NCBI RefSeq assembly: GCF_001514065.1
Contig: NZ_KQ948422.1
Coordinates: 620,001-684,000 of the forward strand
Source of the DNA: Streptomyces antibioticus
GTDB taxonomy: Bacteria; Actinomycetota; Actinomycetes; Streptomycetales; Streptomycetaceae
DNA length: 64,000 nt
Direction: 5' to 3'
Part shown: in pieces, positions 42,005 to 50,968 of the stretch
Numbering within the stretch: position 1 is the first letter of the stretch
How the letters are laid out: every line of letters begins with the position of its first letter
Program-made: the position numbers and the translations under genes
Notes under the pieces: generated by a model
What the model saw: the letters and a program-made list of their open reading frames with translations, nothing else
Told to the model about the DNA's origin: nothing
Database searches by the model: none

Positions 42005-43003
42005 ATGACAACGGACATCACGGCGGCGGGGAGGACGCGACACGCACTGGGTCGGGTCCTGGCCACCCTCGCCCGGTCGGTGGCCGTCTTCGTACCGGTC
42101 TTCCTGCTCGCCACGTTCGTGACGTTCGCGCTGCGCTCGCTCAGCGGGCTCAGCCCGGCGCGCATCCAGCTGGGCGAGGACGCGACACCGGAGGCGATCG
42201 CCAGGGTCGAGGCGCAGTGGGGCCTGAACCGGCCCTTCCTGGTGCAGTACGCCGACTGGTTCGACGGCGTCCTGCACGGACAGCTCGGCACCAGCTGGGC
42301 CAACGGCGCCGACATCTCCACCCTGATCGGTCTCGGCCTCGGGGTGAGCCTGTCGGTGGCGACGTTCGCGCTGCTGATCGGCGTGGTCGTGGGCTTCGCC
42401 CTCGGCACGGTCGCGGCCCTGCGCCGGACCACCTGGGTCGACCGGGCCATCACCGGCTTCGTCACGGCGATCTCGGTGATGCCGGCCTTCGTCGTCGGGA
42501 TCGTGCTGGTCGCGGTCCTGGCGGTCGGACTGAAGCTGTTCCCCTCCGCCGGGTATGTCCCGGCGGAGCAGGGGGTCGGACCGTGGCTGGCCCACATCAC
42601 CCTGCCCGCCGTGGCGTTGAGCTTCGACGTCGTCGCCGACGTGGCCCGTCAACTGCGCTCCGGTCTCGTCGCGGCCTACCGCGAGAACTACGTGACGGGC
42701 GCGCTGGTACGGGGGCTCTCTCCGCGCAGGATCTTCTTCGGCCATGTGCTGCGCAACGGTCTCGGGCCGGCGCTCGCCACCCTCGGCCTGAAGTTCCCCT
42801 CGCTCGTGGGTGCTTCCGTCGTCACGGAGTGGATCTTCGGGCTTCAGGGGTTCGGCCGGTTCGCGAACGACTCGGCCCAAGCCGGGGACGTCCCGGCCGT
42901 ACAAGGGGTGCTGGTGGTGTCGATCGTGCTGGTCGTGGTGTTCAACCTGTTCGTCAACCTGGTGCTGGCGCGTGTGACGCCGGCATCGCAGCGGGGGGTG
43001 TGA
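42005..43003 (+). CDS. ABC transporter permease, DppB/OppB type
   Basis: A 332-residue inner-membrane permease with six predicted helices. The EAA-type cytoplasmic loop reads YRENYVTGALVRGLSPRRIFFGHVLRNGLGPALATLG, and the N-terminal block RIQLGEDATPEAIARVEAQWGLNRPFLVQY is typical of DppB proteins. It forms a channel with the DppC-type permease encoded next. The ATG is preceded by GAGAGGGGGC; 32 bases separate it from the binding-protein gene. Confidence 0.92.
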   Translation: MTTDITAAGRTRHALGRVLATLARSVAVFVPVFLLATFVTFALRSLSGLSPARIQLGEDATPEAIARVEAQWGLNRPFLVQYADWFDGVLHGQLGTSWANGADISTLIGLGLGVSLSVATFALLIGVVVGFALGTVAALRRTTWVDRAITGFVTAISVMPAFVVGIVLVAVLAVGLKLFPSAGYVPAEQGVGPWLAHITLPAVALSFDVVADVARQLRSGLVAAYRENYVTGALVRGLSPRRIFFGHVLRNGLGPALATLGLKFPSLVGASVVTEWIFGLQGFGRFANDSAQAGDVPAVQGVLVVSIVLVVVFNLFVNLVLARVTPASQRGV

Positions 43004-43006
43004 CCC

Positions 43007-43897
43007 GTGGTGCGTCGTGTACTGGCCCTGCCGTCCGGACGGATCGCCGTCGCCGTCCTCGCCGTGATCGCCCTGCTCGCCGTGTTCGGCCCATGGCTGG
43101 CACCCCAGGATCCGCTGGCCACCAGTGGCAACACCCTCGGTGCCGCCTCGGGATCGCACTGGCTGGGGACCGACTACCTGGGCCGGGACGTCCTGAGCCG
43201 GTTGCTCGACGGCTCCCGCGTGAGCGTGCTCGGCTCGCTGGAGGTCGCGCTCACCGCGCTGGTGGTCGGGGTGATACCCGGCATCCTGTCGGTCTACCTG
43301 GGCCGGGCCTTCGAATGGATCACGCTCAGGCTGACCGACACCCTGGTCGCCCTGCCGTTCCTGCTGTTCGCCGTCGCCGTCGTCGCACTGCTCGGCAACG
43401 GCATCACCCAGGCGATGCTGGTCACCGGGGTACTGGTCTCCCCGCTGTTCTACCGGGTCTCCCGGGCGGCGACCCTCGCGGTGGCCCGCTCCCCGTACGT
43501 GGAAGCCGCCCTCATCTCGGGCGCCTCGCTCGGCTGGGTCGTACGACGGCATGTCTGGGTGAAGGTGCTGCCGCCCATCGCGGTCGCCCTCGCCCAGACC
43601 GTCGGCGTCGGCTTCGTGATCGTGTCGAGCCTGACCTTCCTCGGGATCGGGGTGCAGCCGCCCGCCCCCACCTGGGGCGGCCTGCTCGCCTCGGACCTCG
43701 GCTACCTCAGCCAACGCCCGTGGGCTCCGCTCACACCCGCCCTGCTGATCGTGGTCACGGTCTGGGCCTGCAACCTCCTCGCCGACGCCATCCGCGACGT
43801 CTCCGGCGAGGCGGGCCGCGCGCTGCTCAACAGCCGCAAGGCCCGCGCCAACCAGATCGACGAGGCCGGCCCCGCTCCCGCCGGAGGTGCGTCATGA
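43007..43897 (+). CDS. ABC transporter permease, DppC/OppC type
   Basis: A 296-residue permease with a DppC-type N-terminus (GPWLAPQDPLATSGNTLGAASGSHWLGTDYLGRDVLSRLLDGSRVS) and EAA loop ARSPYVEAALISGASLGWVVRRHVWVKVLPP. Six helices are predicted. It starts at GTG 43007, only a few bases after the upstream stop, with GGGGGG as ribosome site; a second GTG follows at 43010. It overlaps the next ATPase gene by ATGA. Confidence 0.92.
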   Translation: MVRRVLALPSGRIAVAVLAVIALLAVFGPWLAPQDPLATSGNTLGAASGSHWLGTDYLGRDVLSRLLDGSRVSVLGSLEVALTALVVGVIPGILSVYLGRAFEWITLRLTDTLVALPFLLFAVAVVALLGNGITQAMLVTGVLVSPLFYRVSRAATLAVARSPYVEAALISGASLGWVVRRHVWVKVLPPIAVALAQTVGVGFVIVSSLTFLGIGVQPPAPTWGGLLASDLGYLSQRPWAPLTPALLIVVTVWACNLLADAIRDVSGEAGRALLNSRKARANQIDEAGPAPAGGAS

Positions 43898-44745
43898 GCA
43901 CGGTGTCCACGCTCGCGGAGAGCACGGTCGCCCAGGCCGTCCTGTCGGTACGCGACCTACGGATCAGCGACCAGGCGAACGGCCGGGAGATCGTCCACGG
44001 CGTGAGCTTCGACCTCGCCCCGGGGCGCACAGTCGGCATCGTCGGCGAGTCCGGCAGCGGCAAGACCCTGACCTGCCGGGCCGCCCTGGGCATCCTGCCC
44101 GTCCACTTCGAGGTGACCGGCGGCGCGATCGAACTCGACGGCCGGGACATCACCGGGCTCGCCCCGGCCGAGTGGACCGCCCAACGAGGGTCGACGATCA
44201 GCGCCGTCTTCCAGGACCCCGCCTCCTACCTCAACCCCTCCCTCCGGGTGGGCGCACAGGTCGCCGAGGTGATCCGGGTCAAGAAGAGGGCCGGGCGGCG
44301 CGCGGCACGCAGGCAGACGATCGAGCTGCTGCGCGCGGTGCATCTGCGCGACCCGGAGCTGGTGTACGGGCAGTACGCCTACGAACTGTCCGGCGGCATG
44401 CTCCAACGGGTGCTCATCGCCGCCGCGATCGCGGCCGGCCCGCGCGTCCTGATCGCCGACGAAGCCACGACCGCGCTCGACGTCACCGTCCAAGCGGAGA
44501 TCCTCGACCTGCTGGCCGACCTGCGGGACCGGACCGGCCTGGCGCTGGTGCTCGTCTCCCACGACCTGGCCGTCGTCGCCCAGTTGTGCGACGAGGTGCT
44601 CGTGCTGCGGCAGGGGGAGGTGGTCGAGCAGGGCCCCACCCGGGAGGTCCTCCACCATCCTCGCCACGAGTACACCCGGCTCCTGATCGCCGAGCACGAG
44701 CAGTACGGGCTCGACCGGTTCCTGGCGCCCGAGGAGGACGTATGA
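43894..44745 (+). CDS. ABC transporter ATPase, DppD type
   Basis: A 283-residue ATP-binding subunit with Walker A GESGSGKT (about 53-60), Q-loop VFQDPASYLNP, signature YELSGGMLQRV, Walker B VLIADEATTALD and H-loop VSHDLAV. The DppD-type pattern SGGMLQR is evident. The C-terminal oligopeptide-transporter extension is short (HHPRHEYTRLLIAEHEQ), without the Cys cluster that binds Fe-S in some members. The start ATG at 43894 overlaps the permease stop, and the gene overlaps the partner ATPase. Confidence 0.92.
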   Translation: MSTVSTLAESTVAQAVLSVRDLRISDQANGREIVHGVSFDLAPGRTVGIVGESGSGKTLTCRAALGILPVHFEVTGGAIELDGRDITGLAPAEWTAQRGSTISAVFQDPASYLNPSLRVGAQVAEVIRVKKRAGRRAARRQTIELLRAVHLRDPELVYGQYAYELSGGMLQRVLIAAAIAAGPRVLIADEATTALDVTVQAEILDLLADLRDRTGLALVLVSHDLAVVAQLCDEVLVLRQGEVVEQGPTREVLHHPRHEYTRLLIAEHEQYGLDRFLAPEEDV

Positions 44746-45608
44746 GCGCCGACGCGATTCCCTGCACCCGAGGGGGAGGCATGAGCACTGACGCGGTTCT
44801 GACGCTCGAGGGCCTGTCGGTGCACTACGGCGCGCGCCGCCGACGCCGCCGCGTCCTGCACGACGTGAACCTGAGCATCGCCCCGGGCGAGACCGTCGGC
44901 GTCATCGGCGAGACCGGCTCGGGCAAGTCCACCCTCGCGCGGACCGTGCTCGGCCTGGTGCGCGCCTCGGGCGGCTCGATCGTCGTCGACGGCGAGGAGG
45001 TCGCCGGGTACGGTCCCCGCCAGTGGCGCGCACTGCGCCGCCGGGGTGTCGTCCAGTACGTCTTCCAGGACCCCCTGCGCAGTCTCGACCCGGATCTCAC
45101 CGTCGCGGACTCGCTCGCCGAGCCGCTGCTCGTCCAAGGGGTGCCCCGAGCCGAGGCGGCCACCAGGGTGCGGGCCTTCCTCGACCGGGTCCGGCTCACC
45201 GAGGACCTCCTCGACCGGCTGCCCGGCGAGCTCTCCGGCGGACAGCGCCAACGCGTCGCCGTCGCACGCGCGTTGGTCACCGAGCCGCGGCTGGTGATCC
45301 TGGACGAGCCGGTCAGCGCCCTGGACTCCGCCAACCGCGTCCAAGTGCTCCAGATCCTCAAGGAACTCCGCGACGACGGGGTGGCCCTCGTCTTCATCTC
45401 CCACGACCTCGGCTCCGTGGCCGGAGTCGCCGACCGCATCGCGGTGCTCTACCGAGGCGAGCTGGTCGAGACCGGCGCCGCCCGCGACGTCATCGCCGCC
45501 CCGCAACACCCTTACACCCGCCTGCTCGTCAGGTCCGCGCCCACCCTGCACAGCGCACCGGCCGACCGGGCCGAACGCGACGCGCTGCGCGCCCTGCTGC
45601 ACGCCTGA
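44742..45608 (+). CDS. ABC transporter ATPase, DppF type
   Basis: The 288-residue second ATPase of the transporter: Walker A GETGSGKST, Q-loop VFQDPLRSLDPDL, signature GELSGGQRQRV, Walker B LVILDEPVSALD and H-loop ISHDLGS. DppD- and DppF-type subunits work as a heterodimer. The ATG at 44742 overlaps the previous stop by ATGA and follows GAGGAGG; a second in-frame ATG at 44781 with GGGGGAGG is also plausible and would fit the usual family length. The operon continues with flavin enzymes. Confidence 0.92.
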   Translation: MSADAIPCTRGGGMSTDAVLTLEGLSVHYGARRRRRRVLHDVNLSIAPGETVGVIGETGSGKSTLARTVLGLVRASGGSIVVDGEEVAGYGPRQWRALRRRGVVQYVFQDPLRSLDPDLTVADSLAEPLLVQGVPRAEAATRVRAFLDRVRLTEDLLDRLPGELSGGQRQRVAVARALVTEPRLVILDEPVSALDSANRVQVLQILKELRDDGVALVFISHDLGSVAGVADRIAVLYRGELVETGAARDVIAAPQHPYTRLLVRSAPTLHSAPADRAERDALRALLHA

Positions 45609-45643
45609 GCCGACAGCCCACGACCGAAAAGGACAGGACACCC

Positions 45644-46972
45644 ATGTCCCGCACGCTCCATCTCGCCCTCCACCCCTACGGCGTCGGCGGCCCCGGCCAG
45701 CACGGCCTGTGGAAGGACCCGCGCGTCGCGAAGAACGCCAGCATCGACATCAACCACTACATCCGGCTGGCGCAGGCGGCCGAACACGCCCTGTTCGACG
45801 CCCTGTTCATCGTCGACAGCCAGTTCATCAACGCCACCTACCCGGCGCACTACCTCAACCGCCTGGAGCCGCTGACCCTGTTGTCGGCCGTCGCCACCCA
45901 CACCAGGCACCTCGGACTGGTGGGCACGGCAAGCTCGACGTACAACTCGCCCTTCAACCTGGCCCGCCGCTTCGCCTCGCTCGACCACATCAGCGGCGGC
46001 CGGGCCGGCTGGAACGTCGTCACCAGCTTCGACACCGGCACCGCCAAGAACTTCGGGCTCGACGAGCACCTCGACTACGCCACCCGCTACGGCCGCGCCC
46101 TGGAATTCGTGCAGGTCGCCCGGGGACTCTGGGACTCCTACGAGGACGACGCGTTCCCGGCCGACGTCGAGCGGGGCGTGTTCCTCGACCCGGCCAAGCT
46201 GCATGAACTCAACCACGAGGGCGAGCACTTCAGGGTCGCCGGACCGCTGAACCTCTCCCGCTCCCCGCAGGGCCAGCCGGTCATCTTCCAGGCCGGAGTC
46301 TCCGAGGAGGGCCGCGATCTCGCCGCGCAGGTCGCCGAGGGCATCTTCGCGCCCGGCGGCGGCCTGGAACAGGCGCGGGACTACTACGCCGACATCAAGA
46401 AGCGCACCGCCGCCTACGGCCGGAACCCCGACCACGTCAAGATCCTCATCCACGGCGGTCCGGTCGTCGCCGCGACCGACGAGGCGGCCCGCCGACGCGA
46501 GCGGGAGATCTTCGAGGAGGACGACGACTTCGACCGCAACCTCGCGCTGCTGGGCCGCTCCTTCGGGGCGTACGACTTCAGCGTCCACGACCTGGACGCC
46601 CCTTTCCCCGACGTCGCCCACCTGGCCGAGAAGGGCGGGCGCACGGGTGCCGCGCAGCTCATCGAGCGGGCCCGCAGCGAGAACCTGACGCTGCGCCAAG
46701 TGGCCCAGTCCGTCAACCAGTTCCGCCAGTCGCCGTTCGTCGGGGACCCGCGGACCGTGGCCGACACCATTCAGCACTGGTTCGACGCCCGCGCCTTCGA
46801 CGGCATCAACCTCGCCTTCCGCACCGAGGAGGAGCTGGACCTCTTCGTCGACGGCGTGGTCCCGATCCTCCAGAAGCGGGGCCTGTTCCGCACCGAATAC
46901 ACGGCGGACACCCTGCGCGGAAACCTCGGGCTGCCCCTTCCTGCCAACCGGCACACGCTGGTGCGGCCGTGA
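45644..46972 (+). CDS. FMNH2-dependent monooxygenase, NtaA/SnaA/DszA family
   Basis: A 442-residue bacterial-luciferase-fold monooxygenase of the NtaA/SnaA/DszA/SfnG subgroup, seen in LARRFASLDHISGGRAGWNVVTS, LWDSYEDDAF, and the ligand region RSPQGQPVIFQAGVSEEGRDLAA. These two-component enzymes oxidise C-S, S-O or C-N bonds (sulfones, sulfonates, nitrilotriacetate, pristinamycin IIA precursor) using FMNH2 from a separate reductase. An SsuE-type reductase is encoded 2.6 kb downstream. Together with the transporter it probably takes in and desulfurises an organosulfur compound; the substrate is unknown. GGACAGGAC precedes the ATG. Confidence 0.9.
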   Translation: MSRTLHLALHPYGVGGPGQHGLWKDPRVAKNASIDINHYIRLAQAAEHALFDALFIVDSQFINATYPAHYLNRLEPLTLLSAVATHTRHLGLVGTASSTYNSPFNLARRFASLDHISGGRAGWNVVTSFDTGTAKNFGLDEHLDYATRYGRALEFVQVARGLWDSYEDDAFPADVERGVFLDPAKLHELNHEGEHFRVAGPLNLSRSPQGQPVIFQAGVSEEGRDLAAQVAEGIFAPGGGLEQARDYYADIKKRTAAYGRNPDHVKILIHGGPVVAATDEAARRREREIFEEDDDFDRNLALLGRSFGAYDFSVHDLDAPFPDVAHLAEKGGRTGAAQLIERARSENLTLRQVAQSVNQFRQSPFVGDPRTVADTIQHWFDARAFDGINLAFRTEEELDLFVDGVVPILQKRGLFRTEYTADTLRGNLGLPLPANRHTLVRP

Positions 46973-48702
46973 GCGAACTGTCGTTGACGGGCGGACGTGA
47001 CGTCCACACCGTCCACTTCCCCTCCGCCACTCCCCCACCGGCGGTCGACGTCCTGATCGTCGGCGCCGGACCGGTCGGACTGGCGGCGGCCGTCGAACTC
47101 ACCTCACGCGGGGTGCGGGTCGCCGTCGTCGAACGCGCCCGTGCCGCGACCCTGGTACGGGCCGGCGCGATGGGACACACCCCGCGGGTGGTGGAGCATC
47201 TGCGTCGCTGGCGGCTGCTTCAGCGGGTCCGGGACGCTTGGACCTATCCGCCCGAGTGGCACCGGGGCACCCGGCTGGTCACCTCCCTCGCCGGGCATGA
47301 ACTCGTGCCCGCGCCCCACTCGTCCTTCGATGACCGCGGCGGCGGTTCCACCGAGGAGGCGCTGCGCCGTCCGCAGACCGTCTTCCAGCAGGTGTTCCTG
47401 GAGCACCTGTCCGAGCAGGGAGTCACCGTCGCCGGTGGCTGGGAGCTGGCCGACCTGCGCCAGGACGCCGACGGGGCCCTGGCCGAGGTCGTGGACACCC
47501 GGTCGGGCGAGCGGCGTGCCCTCCGGGCGCCCTATGTCCTGGGCACCGACGGGGGCAGCAGCACCACACGACGGCTCGTCGGCATCGCCCGGGAAGGGGA
47601 GCACGCCACCGAGAAGCGGCTGCGGCTCGTCGTGCGCACCGGTGACGTCTCCGACCGACTCGGACCGGCCCCGAGCGCCACCAACATCGTCGTCAACGCG
47701 AAGGCCTCGGGATTCCTCGCCGCGATCAGCTCCCGCGAGTGGCGGGTGTACGCCGGCCCGTACCCCCTCGACCACGAACCAGGCGAGGACGAGCTGCTGG
47801 CGGTGGGCCGTGCCGCGTTCGGATACGACGTCGACCTCGAACTCGTGTCGGCGACCACCTTCTACCAGGCCACCCGGATCGCCGAGACCTTCCGCCGGGG
47901 CCGGGTACTGCTGGCCGGCGACGCCGCCCATGTCCGCACACCCGGCGGCAACCTGGGCGAGGGCATCGGTGACGTCGTCAACCTCGGCTGGAAGCTGGCA
48001 GCCGTGCTCGCCGGCCGGGCCCCGCAGTCCCTGCTGGACTCCTACGACCAGGAGCGACGGCCGCACAACTGGCGGGTCGCCGACCACTCGTCGGCCCGGG
48101 CACGTCGTACCGAGGCCACGCTCGGCGAGATCCGCCGCGGCGGCATTCCCGACGACGCGGATCTCGGCGCCCAGGCCGTGCGGCGACGGGCCGAGATCGG
48201 TGAACGCCTGCGCCGGGACCGCTTCGGCTCCGACGGGGTCACCTTCGACGAGCGCTACGACGCCTCGGCGGTCGTCTGGTACGAGCCGGGCCAACTCGCC
48301 GCGGAGGCGCCGTGGCGGGCCGACGTGTACGAAGACGACCCGCGCCCGGGCCATCGCGCGCCCAACGGCCTTGTCGATCCGGGAGGCGGAACGCTCTACG
48401 ACCGCCTCGGCACCTCGTTCGGACTGCTGGTCCTCACCGAGGACCGGACCGTCGAGCGTGCCTTCGCCACGGAGGCCGCCGCCCGCTCGCTGCCCTTCAC
48501 CGTCGTCCACCTCACCGACGCCTCGGCGCGCGCCGTCTACGGCACCGGCCATGTGCTCGTCCGTCCGGACCAGCACGTCGTCTGGCGCGGCGCGCGGCTG
48601 CCCGAGGGCGGGGCGGGCGCGGTCCTGGACCGGGTGCTGGGTCCGGAGCCCGTCACGAGGTCCGACGGGGCCGGTCTGCTCGCTCCGGGCGCCGTGGCCT
48701 GA
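46969..48702 (+). CDS. FAD-dependent aromatic monooxygenase (PheA/TfdB-like)
   Basis: A 577-residue class A flavoprotein hydroxylase: GXGXXG motif VDVLIVGAGPVGLAAAVEL, the Arg-containing RRPQTVFQQVFLEHL, DG motif GTDGGSSTTRRLVG and the FAD ribityl-binding GDAAHVRTPGGNLGEGIGD. The C-terminal thioredoxin-like domain common in phenol hydroxylases follows from about 430. It would hydroxylate an aromatic ring with NAD(P)H and O2. The GTG start overlaps the previous gene, so it belongs to the same operon and may act on the ring left after desulfurisation, or before it. Confidence 0.88.
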   Translation: MSELSLTGGRDVHTVHFPSATPPPAVDVLIVGAGPVGLAAAVELTSRGVRVAVVERARAATLVRAGAMGHTPRVVEHLRRWRLLQRVRDAWTYPPEWHRGTRLVTSLAGHELVPAPHSSFDDRGGGSTEEALRRPQTVFQQVFLEHLSEQGVTVAGGWELADLRQDADGALAEVVDTRSGERRALRAPYVLGTDGGSSTTRRLVGIAREGEHATEKRLRLVVRTGDVSDRLGPAPSATNIVVNAKASGFLAAISSREWRVYAGPYPLDHEPGEDELLAVGRAAFGYDVDLELVSATTFYQATRIAETFRRGRVLLAGDAAHVRTPGGNLGEGIGDVVNLGWKLAAVLAGRAPQSLLDSYDQERRPHNWRVADHSSARARRTEATLGEIRRGGIPDDADLGAQAVRRRAEIGERLRRDRFGSDGVTFDERYDASAVVWYEPGQLAAEAPWRADVYEDDPRPGHRAPNGLVDPGGGTLYDRLGTSFGLLVLTEDRTVERAFATEAAARSLPFTVVHLTDASARAVYGTGHVLVRPDQHVVWRGARLPEGGAGAVLDRVLGPEPVTRSDGAGLLAPGAVA

Positions 48703-48763
48703 CCACGCACATCACCCCCCATGACAAACCTGCCGGACGGGCCCATATCCACAGGAGCATGAC

Positions 48764-49534
48764 ATGACCCAGTACACCGACCACTACGGCCCCGAAGGCC
48801 TGCGCGTCCGCGGCACCGTCGTCGTGGTGCCCGGCCGGGGCGAGACCCGGGCGACCTACGCACGGTTCGGCAGGCGGCTCGCCGCGGACGCCTACCGCGT
48901 GCGCGTGATCGACGGCCCCGAACTCCACGGAATCGGCGACGTGGAGGCCGCGACGTCCGCATTCGCCGCGCGGGTCGCCGAAGCGGTCGAGGGCACCGCG
49001 TCCGAGGGTGACGTGGTCCGCCCCGTCGTGCTCGTCGGAGCCGACTCCGGCGCCGCGGCCGTCGCCGCGCTGGCCGGCCGGTCCGGGGAAACCGCCGTCC
49101 CGCTGCCCGACGCCGTGGTCCTCGCCGGCCTGCCCGGGCGGGCCCCGGAAACCGTCGAGTCCTGGGACGACGAACTCGCCGTCCGTACCTCCTGCCCCAC
49201 CCACAGGGGCGTGCTCACCGAGGACCCCGAGGTGCGGCGGGGCGCGCTCGACGACGCCGTACCGGACGCTCTGCTGACCGCCCTGAACGAGGGCGAGGTG
49301 GACGTTCCGGTCCTGCTCCTCGTCGGGGACGCCGATCCGCTGGCCGACCACGAGGCACTGGCGCAGACGACGAAGTCACTGCCCCGCGCCCGCCTCTCGG
49401 TCGTGCACGGCGCTCACCACGACGTCCTCAACGACCTCCAGCACCGTTCCGCGGCAGGCGAGGTCGTCACGTTCCTCGAAACGCTCCGCAACGACCTGAT
49501 CCCCGTGGTCACGGTGCGGTCGAGCGCGTGGTGA
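48764..49534 (+). CDS. Alpha/beta hydrolase
   Basis: A 256-residue alpha/beta hydrolase-fold protein. VVVVPGRGETRATYARFGRRLAADAYRVRVIDGPEL forms the first strands and oxyanion loop, VGADSGAAAVAAL carries the nucleophile Ser, LLVGDADPLADHEAL the Asp region, and GAHHDVLNDLQHR the catalytic His. The motifs are complete although the family is only distantly familiar; esterase, thioesterase or C-C hydrolase chemistry are all possible. It lies 61 bases after the FAD monooxygenase in the same direction. Confidence 0.8.
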   Translation: MTQYTDHYGPEGLRVRGTVVVVPGRGETRATYARFGRRLAADAYRVRVIDGPELHGIGDVEAATSAFAARVAEAVEGTASEGDVVRPVVLVGADSGAAAVAALAGRSGETAVPLPDAVVLAGLPGRAPETVESWDDELAVRTSCPTHRGVLTEDPEVRRGALDDAVPDALLTALNEGEVDVPVLLLVGDADPLADHEALAQTTKSLPRARLSVVHGAHHDVLNDLQHRSAAGEVVTFLETLRNDLIPVVTVRSSAW

Positions 49535-49595
49535 GCAACCGCCTTACAAATCCGCCCTGTTCACACGTCTGAAACCCGTCCCCGGAAGGTCCCTC

Positions 49596-50150
49596 ATGGC
49601 TGCCATCCTGTCCGTCTCCGGAAGCCCCTCCCCCACCTCCCGTACCACCCGGCTGTTGCGTCACCTGGACGACCGGCTGCGGCGGCAAGGGCACGAAGTC
49701 ACCCCGCTGGAGGTGCGCGCCCTGCCACCCGAAGCGCTGCTCGGCGCCGATTTCGCGCATCCGGCGATCGTCGCCGCGACGGAGCTGTTCGCACGGGCGG
49801 ACGGGGTGGTGATCGGCACGCCCGTGTACAAGGCGGCCTACTCGGGGCTGCTCAAGTCGCTGCTCGACCTGCTCCCGCAGTATGCGCTGGCCGGCAAGAC
49901 CGTGCTGCCGCTGGCCACCGGCGGCAGCACGGCCCACGTCCTGGCCATCGACTACGCCCTGCGCCCCGTGCTGAGTTCCATGGGCGCGGCGCACATCGTC
50001 CAGGGCTGGTTCACCCTCGACAAGGACATCGCGGCGGAGGACGGCGCGTCGCCCGTGGCACCCGCCGCCGCGCCGGCGCTGGAGCAGGTCACCGACCAGT
50101 TCTCCGGCGCACTGGGCGGGCGTACGGGCAGGCTGGCAGCCGCAGGGTGA
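49596..50150 (+). CDS. ssuE: NAD(P)H:FMN reductase, SsuE type
   Basis: A 184-residue flavodoxin-like reductase. VSGSPSPTSRTTRLL forms the FMN phosphate loop, and GTPVYKAAYSGLLKSLLDLLPQ is the SsuE signature helix region. It supplies FMNH2 to two-component monooxygenases such as the NtaA-type enzyme at 45644. SsuE is a sulfur-starvation protein in many bacteria, which supports a sulfur role for this region. GGAAGG precedes the ATG. Confidence 0.9.
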   Translation: MAAILSVSGSPSPTSRTTRLLRHLDDRLRRQGHEVTPLEVRALPPEALLGADFAHPAIVAATELFARADGVVIGTPVYKAAYSGLLKSLLDLLPQYALAGKTVLPLATGGSTAHVLAIDYALRPVLSSMGAAHIVQGWFTLDKDIAAEDGASPVAPAAAPALEQVTDQFSGALGGRTGRLAAAG

Positions 50151-50213
50151 AACCCGGGGGCCCCGAACACCCATTCTCTTGCCCGGCCTTGTGTTGAGGG
50201 GTTCACTGGGGGG

Positions 50214-50300
50214 ATGCCGACCTTGGTCGCGACGTTGACGGGCTTCTGGCCCTCGCGCCGTGTGTATCTCTTCGACGGGTTCTGTCGCCGGGCCTCGTGA
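50214..50300 (+). other. Possible degenerate leader peptide before the carbonic anhydrase
   Basis: A 28-codon frame, ATG after GGGGGG, reads MPTLVATLTGFWPSRR and then VYLFDGFCRRAS. It is Arg-rich with one Cys near the end, somewhat like leader peptides, but lacks the D-L-x-R ... Cys-Arg terminus. Low confidence. Confidence 0.2.
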
Positions 50301-50361
50301 TCCCGCTCCGCGCCATCACTTCGCCTGTGCCCTTCACCGTACGAGAGAACCGAGGTCCGTC

Positions 50362-50850
50362 ATGTCCGTCACCGATGAACTGCTCGCCAACAACGCCCGC
50401 TACGCCGAGACCTTCTCCGGCCCGCTCCCGCTGCCGCCCTCCCGCCAACTGGCCGTCGTGGCCTGCATGGACGCCCGGCTGAACGTCTACGCCATCCTCG
50501 GCCTCAACGACGGCGAGGCACACGTCATCCGCAACGCCGGCGGGGTGGTGACCCAGGACGAGATCCGCTCGCTCGCCATCAGCCAACGGCTCCTCGGCAC
50601 CGAGGAGATCATCCTCATCCACCACACCGACTGCGGCATGCTGACCTTCACCGACGACGGGTTCAAGGACACGGTCCAGAAGGACACCGGCATCCGTCCG
50701 CCCTGGGCGGCGGAAGCGTTTCCCGACCTGGAGGAGGACGTACGGCAGTCCGTAGCCCGCATCAAGGCCGACCCGTTCGTCGTCCACAAGGACCGCGTCC
50801 GCGGTTTCGTCTTCGACGTGGCCACGGGCAGGCTCACCGAAGTCCGCTGA
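50362..50850 (+). CDS. Beta-carbonic anhydrase, clade-D-like (possible COS hydrolase relative)
   Basis: A 162-residue beta-class carbonic anhydrase. Zinc and dyad residues are Cys35, Asp37 and Arg39 (ACMDARLN) and His88 and Cys91 (HHTDCGM). Size and positions resemble the short mycobacterial enzyme Rv1284 and the Thiobacillus carbonyl sulfide hydrolase, which belong to the same clade. It interconverts CO2 and bicarbonate; a side activity on COS is possible because the gene lies among sulfur genes. The ATG at 50362 has GAGG upstream. Family assignment is firm; COS activity is inference. Confidence 0.9.
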   Translation: MSVTDELLANNARYAETFSGPLPLPPSRQLAVVACMDARLNVYAILGLNDGEAHVIRNAGGVVTQDEIRSLAISQRLLGTEEIILIHHTDCGMLTFTDDGFKDTVQKDTGIRPPWAAEAFPDLEEDVRQSVARIKADPFVVHKDRVRGFVFDVATGRLTEVR

Positions 50851-50894
50851 CCGGGTCCTCCCGGCGAGTATGCAAGCGAGCCTCACCCAGCGCA

Positions 50895-50931
50895 CGAGAC
50901 CCGGCCGGACACCTTGCCCGGCCGGGTCTCG
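50895..50931. terminator. Bidirectional terminator
   Basis: CGAGACCCGGCCGG (50895-50908) pairs perfectly with CCGGCCGGGTCTCG (50918-50931) around a 9-base loop, between the convergent carbonic anhydrase and MDR genes. Confidence 0.85.
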
Positions 50932-50968
50932 CATGCAGGGAATCCCGCCTGTCACGGGGAGGTGGGGA

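Noticed and set aside
50214-50300. Second cysteine leader peptide before the carbonic anhydrase
   Set aside because: Only one Cys and no SALCR-type ending; kept as a low-confidence feature and not used in the regulatory argument.
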